From assembly GCA_937921525.1 (NCBI GenBank), contig CAKZUM010000069.1, positions 1 to 5,239 on the forward strand: 5,239 nt of DNA. The letters are read 5' to 3'. The DNA comes from an uncultured Saprospiraceae bacterium. Lineage in GTDB: Bacteria > Bacteroidota > Bacteroidia > Chitinophagales > Saprospiraceae. The notes below the pieces were generated by a model. The model was given only the letters and a program-made list of their open reading frames with translations, had not been told where the DNA came from and made no database searches. Made by a program: the position numbers and the translations under genes. Positions within the stretch are counted from its first letter, which is position 1. Each line of letters begins with the position of its first letter. This document shows, piece after piece, positions 1 to 4,861 of the stretch.

Positions 1-50
1 CTATGTGATAAAATACAAGCCTAGCTTTGTTAGCTTAGTTTTACAAGGAT

Positions 51-109
51 CGTCGAGGTTTGTAACCTCGATGCAGTATGATGATCGTATAGCATCGAGG
101 TTATAAACC
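51..109. repeat. Inverted repeat with 18-bp arms and an overlapping alternative hairpin
   Basis: The arms GGTTTGTAACCTCGATGC (57-74) and GCATCGAGGTTATAAACC (92-109) are reverse complements at 17 of 18 positions, and the odd one is a G/T wobble. They enclose 17 bases. The middle segment AACCTCGATG (64-73) can instead pair with CGTCGAGGTT (51-60), giving a 10-bp stem with one wobble around a 3-base loop. The octamer TCGAGGTT therefore occurs twice directly (53-60, 95-102) and once inverted. No T-run follows on either strand, so it is not a standard terminator. The architecture fits REP-like intergenic repeats of Bacteroidota. That family assignment is inference, because copy number cannot be seen here. 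Confidence 0.75.
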
Positions 110-139
110 ATACCCGGTCAGGCTAAGAGACGGACTCTT

Positions 140-216
140 GATGGCAGAAACTTAGAAAGTGGCTGTCATCTGGGGTCTTGGGAAAGATGACAGCCATTTT
201 GAAAATTTCTGCCATC
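140..216. repeat. Large near-perfect palindrome with 32-base arms
   Basis: Bases 140-171 pair with 185-216 around a 13-base loop (172-184). Twenty-nine of 32 positions pair, one as G/T; the mismatches are 151/205, 154/202 and 155/201. The inner 12 bp (TGGCTGTCATCT, 160-171, with AGATGACAGCCA, 185-196) and the outer 11 bp (GATGGCAGAAA, 140-150, with TTTCTGCCATC, 206-216) are perfect. The octamer GATGRCAG or its complement starts at 140, 163, 186 and 209, exactly 23 bp apart and alternating in orientation. No T-run follows on either side, so a simple intrinsic terminator is unlikely. It could be a REP or MITE-like element, a cruciform-forming site, or part of a structured transcript. Confidence 0.75.
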
Positions 217-258
217 TACCTTCGCTCTATAATGAGGAATAGATATAAATTCCGTTTT

Positions 259-286
259 AAAAAAACAATGAACTTTCTTCCATTGT
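259..286 (-). terminator. Rho-independent terminator of lptD
   Basis: Read on the minus strand, ACAATGGA pairs with TTCATTGT (8 bp, one G/U) around a 6-base loop and is followed at once by six further T residues (plus-strand A-run 259-264). It begins 48 bp after the lptD stop codon, in the right orientation and place to end that transcript. The stem is AT-rich and therefore modest, so termination may be partial. Confidence 0.65.
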
Positions 287-298
287 AAACGAATCAAG

Positions 299-332
299 TC
301 TCTATTCTCGCTTCTCTATTCTCTGTTCTATT
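299..332. repeat. Short pyrimidine-rich direct repeat after lptD
   Basis: TCTCTATTCTC occurs perfectly at 299-309 and 313-323, a 14-bp offset, and a degenerate third copy (TCTGTTCTATT) lies at 322-332. On the minus strand this is a purine-rich GAGAATAGAGA tract between the lptD stop codon and its terminator. It looks like a slippage-prone simple repeat and I cannot assign it a function. Confidence 0.5.
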
Positions 333-333
333 T

Positions 334-3012
334 CTAAAACCCACCAAACGCATCCACATTATTTTTCTGATAAGGTAGTTTCAACATATCGAGCGGTGCA
401 TTCTTCACTTTGATCGTAAAGAAATAAGTGCCCCGTTGTGGTTGCCAGCGGAAGGAAGCCTCCCAACAATGAAGATCTCTAAAGATTCCAATATCTGGAT
501 AGGTAGTTCGTTCATTTTTAAAATCATAACCAATGTTACCAATTTGCATACTCCATTTCTCCGTAAGCTGAATATTGGCGATGGTCACGTTAATACTATG
601 CGTACGAATTTCCCAAGAGGTAGGTTGATCAATAGCTTTTGTGGCATTGATTGCTAAGGTGTGATTCAAATTAAAACCTTCTAAAAATTTTAAGAAAGTA
701 TTATCAGCTTGTTCTCTACCTCTTTGATTCTCCCCCTCATTATTATTTCGAGAAGCTGGATTGGAGGTAGCTGTTTCTTTTTGAAAGAATTTTTTAATAT
801 CCCGAACAGAAAGACGAGACGTCAATCGAAAATCGGCATTTGTAAAGCGAAGAAGCTTGCCATGCGTTCTTGTATAGAAACGATTAATTCTAACGTTATT
901 AGAATCCGTAGCATAAAAAGACCATCGAGCATTTGCATTGAACGTAGTGATACCTTTAAATAAACGGGTAGTAGCTGTGGCAGAAGGATCGCTAAATTTT
1001 AAGGAATCTGCTGCGAAATTATAGTTTCCACCAAAACGAATGTTATCAAATAATTTTATTTTCTTATCAACAGAATCCCGTTTGGGGCGAAACTTGGCTT
1101 CGAAGATATTATTAATAGAATAATTGATCGCCATTTGTTTTCCACTACTATTGATACTTGGCGCGCCAAATATACCTCCTTCAAAAATACTATAACGTTG
1201 TAAGTTGACGGCATCACTTGTATCTCTATCGTATTCATCGAATAGCCCTCCGAAGAACCCCTCAGGAGAACCATAGTCAGGAGTGTAATTAAAAGAAAGG
1301 CTCGGCTTGACCGTGTGTCGTACTCCTTTCAGTCGTCCTTTTTTGAATTGTACGGTACCAAATATATTGGTACTCATGGAAATACCAGTCGAGAATTGAT
1401 GCCAAGGTTTAAAACCAAATATCGTATCTCTTACTTCCAATGATTCCGGAAGGTCGTCTTCTTCATTTGTCTGAGTAGTGTGAAAATACCAGACTTCATT
1501 GAAGGATGCATTCGGAGAAACCGCAACGTATTTTAATAGATTAAAATTTAAGTCCGTAGAGGCATTGTGTTTAAAACCAAAACGCGCATCATCTATTGTT
1601 TTTTGGCTGAACAAGGTAGTGTCTGTTGCGGTAAATTTATTCTGAAATTGTCCATCATATTTGAACGAAATTTTTTCGTACCATTTCTCCTTATTGCCTC
1701 CTCGATCTTGCTTGAACGGATAGATACGATTCAACTGGAAGTTAACAGTAGGAAAACTAATATTCACTTTATTAGTCTGTGTATTTTGAGAGTGACTCAT
1801 CGCGGCAGACAGACGATATGGACGACCTGGGAAAGTCTGATTAAAAGATACATTAGAAGACAAGGTATTTTGTAAAACACTTTGCGCATCATTGTTATTT
1901 ATTCGTTGAAAACCATTTCCTTGTAAGTTGACATTACCACTAAAACTTCTAGTCGGATGGGCCTTCGTGTCTTGCCGATGAGACCAACGAATACTGTAAG
2001 AATTTTGACGCCCTGCTACATCTAGGCTTTTTCTACTTGAATAAGATACGGCTAAACTACCGCTATACTTATATCGTTTTTTATATCTTGAGTCAGCAGT
2101 CAATCCCCAAGTGCCATGCCAATAAATATCAGAAGTTAATCGCAAATCTAGTTTTTCACTAATAGGGAAATACCAACCAATCCCTTCTAAGCCAAATCCC
2201 CATTGCGGCGAATACTCATAGCCATCCGGGAAAATTAAGCCCGTACTTTTATATTGTTTTAAAGGAAAGAAACCAAAAGGTAAATAGACAGGGGTAGGAA
2301 TACCTGCCAATTCTAGATTAGACAGCCCCACTACGACTACTTTATCTGCAACGACTTTTTGTTTTCTACTACGAATACCGTAGTGTGGGTGTGGTGCATC
2401 ACAAGTAGAAAAGATGGCATTTCTGTTATACAAAATATTGTCTACAGATGATGTATCATCTGCTTCTCCATTTTGACTAACAAATTTTGTTTTCTGTCCT
2501 TTTAGAAATAAATTACTTTGGGTGGTCGCCACATCGTACACAATCCCTTTATTAGATTTGAAATTGTATCGCATTTTACTAGCCTGAAAATTTTGAGAAC
2601 CATCCGTAAAGTTAGGCTGACTGCCTCCGATACCTGATCCATCAATGGTTGTTTGTGCGACCGCAATACTGCTATCTAAATTAATCGTAATATATCCCGC
2701 TTTTAATTCGACAGCTTGGAATTTGACAAATGCCTCACCGTACAAATGAACTCTATTATTGAAATTATCATAGAGGATAGAATCTTTTGCGCCGTATTCC
2801 ACTTCATCTTCAATCGCATTATCTGAGATATTGACTGCGCCAGTAGGGGTAGGGGCTGCATTAGGGATGCTATCCGATACAGGAACTTTTACTTTATTCG
2901 GACGTTCCAATTTTTGAGGCAATCGTTTGGTTAAGACAGTATCCACTTGTCCCTCTACTGTCCAATAACAGCAAAAGATGATAAGAATCAAAGAGACAAG
3001 GGTTTTCTGCAT
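334..3012 (-). CDS. lptD: LptD, outer-membrane LPS assembly protein
   Basis: This 892-residue protein is the outer-membrane half of the Lpt bridge, which with the lipoprotein LptE inserts lipopolysaccharide into the outer leaflet. Residues 1 to about 22 form a signal peptide (K3, hydrophobic 5-16, likely cleavage near the GQ at 21-22). A proline-rich spacer (about 38-60) precedes an OstA/LptA-like beta-jellyroll (about 75-200, containing YDNFNNRVHLYGEA). The LptD-type stretch AGIPTPVYLPFGFFPLK (236-252) opens a long alternating-strand region to the end, which fits the beta-barrel. The chain ends in an aromatic residue (F892), as outer-membrane proteins usually do. Mature cysteines are only C204 and C849. 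A polar Asn/Glu-rich stretch (about 744-771) looks like a barrel loop. The ATG at 3010-3012 is chosen because it directly gives the signal peptide; no strong Shine-Dalgarno is visible. The length fits Bacteroidota members. A terminator lies just downstream, so it is probably the last or only gene of its transcript. Confidence 0.93.
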   Translation of the reverse strand: MQKTLVSLILIIFCCYWTVEGQVDTVLTKRLPQKLERPNKVKVPVSDSIPNAAPTPTGAVNISDNAIEDEVEYGAKDSILYDNFNNRVHLYGEAFVKFQAVELKAGYITINLDSSIAVAQTTIDGSGIGGSQPNFTDGSQNFQASKMRYNFKSNKGIVYDVATTQSNLFLKGQKTKFVSQNGEADDTSSVDNILYNRNAIFSTCDAPHPHYGIRSRKQKVVADKVVVVGLSNLELAGIPTPVYLPFGFFPLKQYKSTGLIFPDGYEYSPQWGFGLEGIGWYFPISEKLDLRLTSDIYWHGTWGLTADSRYKKRYKYSGSLAVSYSSRKSLDVAGRQNSYSIRWSHRQDTKAHPTRSFSGNVNLQGNGFQRINNNDAQSVLQNTLSSNVSFNQTFPGRPYRLSAAMSHSQNTQTNKVNISFPTVNFQLNRIYPFKQDRGGNKEKWYEKISFKYDGQFQNKFTATDTTLFSQKTIDDARFGFKHNASTDLNFNLLKYVAVSPNASFNEVWYFHTTQTNEEDDLPESLEVRDTIFGFKPWHQFSTGISMSTNIFGTVQFKKGRLKGVRHTVKPSLSFNYTPDYGSPEGFFGGLFDEYDRDTSDAVNLQRYSIFEGGIFGAPSINSSGKQMAINYSINNIFEAKFRPKRDSVDKKIKLFDNIRFGGNYNFAADSLKFSDPSATATTRLFKGITTFNANARWSFYATDSNNVRINRFYTRTHGKLLRFTNADFRLTSRLSVRDIKKFFQKETATSNPASRNNNEGENQRGREQADNTFLKFLEGFNLNHTLAINATKAIDQPTSWEIRTHSINVTIANIQLTEKWSMQIGNIGYDFKNERTTYPDIGIFRDLHCWEASFRWQPQRGTYFFTIKVKNAPLDMLKLPYQKNNVDAFGGF

Positions 3013-3195
3013 ATATTGTGGTACTAAAATTGACTTGTTTATATAGAAAAAGCCTCTAAATGTGTGATGTACTGATTTTTTTAAACAAATCTAGTAACTT
3101 GCATTAAGGGACGTTTGGTAAAACGAATAAATAACCTTTCAATAACGTTATAATACTACATTCTAAAAACTTCTAAGAACGAATTTGCATCTCCA
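3013..3195. promoter_or_regulatory. Divergent intergenic region between lptD and the amidase
   Basis: These 183 bp must carry the start signals of both genes unless they are served from further away. Toward lptD there is an exact TAnnTTTG box (3086-3093). Toward the amidase I see no exact Bacteroidota box; the closest hints are TTTG at 3114-3117 and a TATAAT hexamer at 3149-3154, which are not correctly spaced as a pair. Also present are a perfect 10-bp palindrome ATAACGTTAT (3142-3151) and a tandem 10-bp repeat, TTCTAAAAAC followed by TTCTAAGAAC (3161-3180), ending 15 bp before the amidase ATG. No Shine-Dalgarno stands out for either gene. Confidence 0.5.
3086..3093 (-). promoter_or_regulatory. 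Candidate -7 promoter box for lptD
   Basis: The minus strand reads TAGATTTG, an exact match to the Bacteroidota -7 consensus TAnnTTTG. It would place the transcript start near 3080 and give a leader of about 65-70 bases. No TTTG is found at the expected -33 distance (around 3113-3117), so only half of the promoter is supported. Confidence 0.35.
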
Positions 3196-4488
3196 ATGAT
3201 TAAGCTATTTTTGACAGCCCTCATTTGCTGTCTTTCTTTTGTTTCTTATACCGTCCAACCTAACTTTCAAACATGCAAAGATAATGGAATACCTAGCAAT
3301 TCCCATACCATCAAAACAATCGTATTGGATGCAGGACATGGAGGGAAAGATGATGGCTGTAGTGGACAACATTCTAAGGAAAAACATTTAGCTCTTGATA
3401 TAACATTAGCTTTGGGAAAGACAATAGAAGCGGCTTATCCGTCGATCAATGTGATCTATACTAGAACGAAGGATGTATTTATTCCATTGCATAAGAGAGC
3501 CACTATTGCTAATCGGAATAAGGCCGATTTATTTATTTCTATTCATTGTAATGCACTAGGAAAAAAATTAGCGTATATCAGTGGGACGGAGACATTTGTC
3601 ATGGGAACCGAAAATTCAGAACATAACTCCGAGGTAGCGAGAAGAGAAAATGAAGCTATTTTATTAGAAGACAATTATTTAGAACAGTATCAAGGATTTG
3701 ATCCTAACTCTGATGAGGGACATATTTTTCAAAATATTTTTCAAAATGCGCATCTAGACAGAAGTATTTTACTAGCTGAAAAAATCGAAAAATATGTTAC
3801 TAATAGTAGCAAAAGAAAAAGTAGAGGCGTCCGACAAGCTGCTTTCGTAGTATTGCGACAAACCACGATGCCAAGTGTATTAGTCGAAACAGGATTTTTG
3901 ACAAATAGTAAAGACGAGCAATATTTATTGTCCAAATCAGGACAACAAGAAATGGCGAGTGCTATTTTCAAAGCTTTCAGCGAATATAAAAGCGCAGTAG
4001 AGGAAGAAGGATTCAATTTAGAATTAGCTACATTGAAAGAGTCGATTATTCCTGAACAGGAAGAAATTAGATCGAAAGCACCTTCTATAGATAAGGTGTC
4101 AACTATAAAACAAACGGTATTGGTTTCGGGTGCTACCCAAAGAGCAACCGAGCCAGTGCAAGCAATAGCAGCACCCCAAAAAGAGTTGATAAAAGAAAAA
4201 GAATCTATTGAGGACAAAAATAAATCAGTAACTTTTAGTGTTCAATTAGCAGCGTCACTAACTCCTATTGACACCAATACGCCCAAGTGGAAATTGGAAG
4301 ACCTAAAAGTCCGAAAAGAAAAGCAGTTTCATAAGTACCTGATAGGAGACTATAAGGACTATGAAAAAGCAGCGACTCGTAGGAAAGAATTGTCTTATGC
4401 AGGATTTAAAGGAGCATTTGTGGTCGCTTATTTGAATGGTAAGAGAATTTCATTGTCAGAAGCTCGTACTTTATTAACTGAACAATAA
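3196..4488 (+). CDS. Secreted zinc N-acetylmuramoyl-L-alanine amidase (Amidase_3) with SPOR-like tail
   Basis: This 430-residue AmiA/B/C-type enzyme hydrolyses the bond between N-acetylmuramic acid and L-alanine in peptidoglycan, in the periplasm, a reaction used in daughter-cell separation and wall turnover. Residues 1 to about 19 form a signal peptide. The catalytic domain spans about 40-265: LDAGHGG carries zinc ligand H48, KEKHLALD gives E62, SIHCN gives H117, and VETGF gives catalytic E231. The segment between H117 and E231 (about 130-205) is long, as in AmiC-like enzymes whose inserted helix blocks the active site until an activator binds. Whether that applies here is inference. A charged, probably flexible linker (about 268-344) leads to a SPOR-like domain (about 345-415, FSVQLAAS then YLIGDYKDYEKA and GFKGAFVVAYLNG), a fold that binds denuded septal glycan. 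All catalytic residues are intact. The ATG at 3196 is chosen because it directly gives the signal peptide. Transcription is divergent from lptD. Confidence 0.93.
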   Translation: MIKLFLTALICCLSFVSYTVQPNFQTCKDNGIPSNSHTIKTIVLDAGHGGKDDGCSGQHSKEKHLALDITLALGKTIEAAYPSINVIYTRTKDVFIPLHKRATIANRNKADLFISIHCNALGKKLAYISGTETFVMGTENSEHNSEVARRENEAILLEDNYLEQYQGFDPNSDEGHIFQNIFQNAHLDRSILLAEKIEKYVTNSSKRKSRGVRQAAFVVLRQTTMPSVLVETGFLTNSKDEQYLLSKSGQQEMASAIFKAFSEYKSAVEEEGFNLELATLKESIIPEQEEIRSKAPSIDKVSTIKQTVLVSGATQRATEPVQAIAAPQKELIKEKESIEDKNKSVTFSVQLAASLTPIDTNTPKWKLEDLKVRKEKQFHKYLIGDYKDYEKAATRRKELSYAGFKGAFVVAYLNGKRISLSEARTLLTEQ

Positions 4489-4565
4489 CATAAACTGGAT
4501 TGCTATTCATATACTAATTATGTAAATTTCAGGCAAGTTTATCAAAGCCGTTTACACGGATTATA

Positions 4566-4627
4566 TTTTTTTACCACGGATTAAGTTAAGCAGGACAGCT
4601 ATAATCTGTCAATCTGTGGTAAAAAAA
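4566..4627. repeat. 17-bp inverted repeat with outward homopolymers and nested hairpin
   Basis: The arms TTTTTTTACCACGGATT (4566-4582) and AATCTGTGGTAAAAAAA (4611-4627) pair at all 17 positions with one G/T wobble, enclosing 28 bases. Within that loop GACAG (4594-4598) pairs with CTGTC (4606-4610). AATCTGT is also directly repeated at 4603-4609 and 4611-4617. The T-run lies before the stem rather than after it on both strands, so it does not fit an intrinsic terminator. It resembles the CACGGATTA/AATCTGTGG type of dispersed intergenic repeat seen in environmental bacteria. That resemblance is from memory and is inference. Confidence 0.65.
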
Positions 4628-4737
4628 GTTCATGTGTTAAATTTTCATATCCTAATCTGAGCTAAATACACTGTAATCAAAGTAATTTAAAGTGTTCTAT
4701 AGCTGTTCCGCTCGGTCAACATCTGGGCGGGATGCCT

Positions 4738-4767
4738 GACAAAAACAGCGGAGCTTTTGTTTTTGTC
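4738..4767. repeat. 10-bp perfect hairpin GACAAAAACA / TGTTTTTGTC
   Basis: The perfect 10-bp arms 4738-4747 and 4758-4767 enclose the 10-base loop GCGGAGCTTT. CCT (4735-4737 region) and AGG after the right arm could extend it with a bulge. Loop bases GCGGAGCT are complementary, with a 3-base bulge, to AGCT and CCGC upstream (4701-4711). A T-rich stretch follows only after a few bases (4773-4777), so a weak plus-strand terminator is possible but not convincing. It is probably part of one repeat unit with the next hairpin. Confidence 0.6.
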
Positions 4768-4778
4768 TAGGGTTTTTG

Positions 4779-4805
4779 GTTCTTTTTTGCCAATGCAAAA
4801 AGAAC
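4779..4805. repeat. Hairpin GTTCTTTTTTGC / GCAAAAAGAAC with CAAT loop
   Basis: The left arm (4779-4790, 12 bases) and right arm (4795-4805, 11 bases) pair perfectly apart from one bulged T, closed by the loop CAAT (4791-4794). It lies 11 bp after the preceding hairpin, and the two read as a single compact structured module. There is no trailing T-run in either direction suited to termination. Confidence 0.6.
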
Positions 4806-4819
4806 AATATTTAATTTTA
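4786..4819 (+). promoter_or_regulatory. Weak candidate promoter for the S41 peptidase
   Basis: TAATTTTA (4812-4819) matches the Bacteroidota -7 box TAnnTTTG at 7 of 8 positions, and TTTG (4786-4789) lies 22 bases upstream, slightly more than the usual spacing. The start point would fall near 4825, giving a leader of about 35-40 bases. In AT-rich DNA such matches arise easily by chance. Confidence 0.25.
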
Positions 4820-4861
4820 GAAAACTTTTATTACAGAGCATTAATTTCCACTACAATAATA

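Larger units (their letters stand above)
1..333. other. Intergenic region rich in palindromes, no supported gene
   Basis: I find no convincing gene here. One plus-strand frame is open from base 2 to a TAA at 104-106, but its last part runs through the 51-109 palindrome, so it is either a repeat translation or the very end of a gene lying to the left. From left to right the region holds a 6-bp direct repeat TAGCTT (22-27 and 31-36), the 51-109 inverted repeats, a 5-bp hairpin AAGAG/CTCTT (125-139), the large 140-216 palindrome, a weak GGAAT/ATTCC hairpin (236-253), the lptD terminator (259-286) and a pyrimidine-rich repeat (299-332). The gene to the left, and hence whether this is a convergent junction, is outside the window. 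Confidence 0.7.
4489..4861. other. Structured intergenic region between amidase and S41 peptidase
   Basis: This 373-bp gap contains no convincing gene. It holds a near-direct repeat CACGGATTA (4555-4563 and 4575-4583, 20 bp apart), a 17-bp hairpin with a nested inner hairpin (4566-4627), an 11-bp inverted match between 4593-4603 and 4698-4708, two adjacent hairpins (4738-4767 and 4779-4805) and a candidate promoter near 4812. The first 60 bp after the amidase stop show only weak dyads and no recognisable terminator. The gap makes a tight operon of amidase and peptidase unlikely, although read-through cannot be excluded. Confidence 0.65.

Noticed and set aside
2..106. Plus-strand reading frame open from the left edge to a TAA at 104-106
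   Set aside because: Its last 18 or so codons are the translation of the 51-109 palindrome and no family is recognisable. It could be the tail of a gene to the left, but that cannot be supported from 35 codons.
110..160. tRNA or other structural RNA gene
   Set aside because: No cloverleaf arms, T-loop consensus or CCA-end pattern can be fitted; only a 5-bp hairpin is present.
51..216. CRISPR array
   Set aside because: The repeated units alternate in orientation and overlap in palindromes. There are no direct repeats of 24-40 bases with regular unique spacers.
1567..1875. 102-codon plus-strand open frame, and smaller ones at 436-657 and 709-963, opposite lptD
   Set aside because: All lie inside the well-supported lptD gene and translate to low-information peptides, so they are antisense by-products.
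3194..3262. Lipoprotein signal for the amidase because of the CC at residues 11-12
   Set aside because: The residues before the cysteines (ALI) do not give a proper lipobox, which needs a small residue immediately before Cys, so an ordinary signal peptide fits better.
3722..3745. Perfect 12-bp tandem duplication in the amidase gene encoding IFQN twice
   Set aside because: It is in frame, and the segment appears to have normal length for the family as I remember it, so a recent expansion is not needed to explain it. It is more likely local AT-rich similarity.
3741..4217. 158-codon open frame on the minus strand, antisense to the amidase
   Set aside because: The plus-strand frame over the same bases encodes an intact amidase with all catalytic residues. 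The antisense product has no recognisable motif and no exported or domain-like organisation.
4566..4627. Intrinsic terminator for the amidase
   Set aside because: The T-run precedes the stem and an A-run follows it on the plus strand, and the same holds on the minus strand, so the required trailing U-tract is missing.
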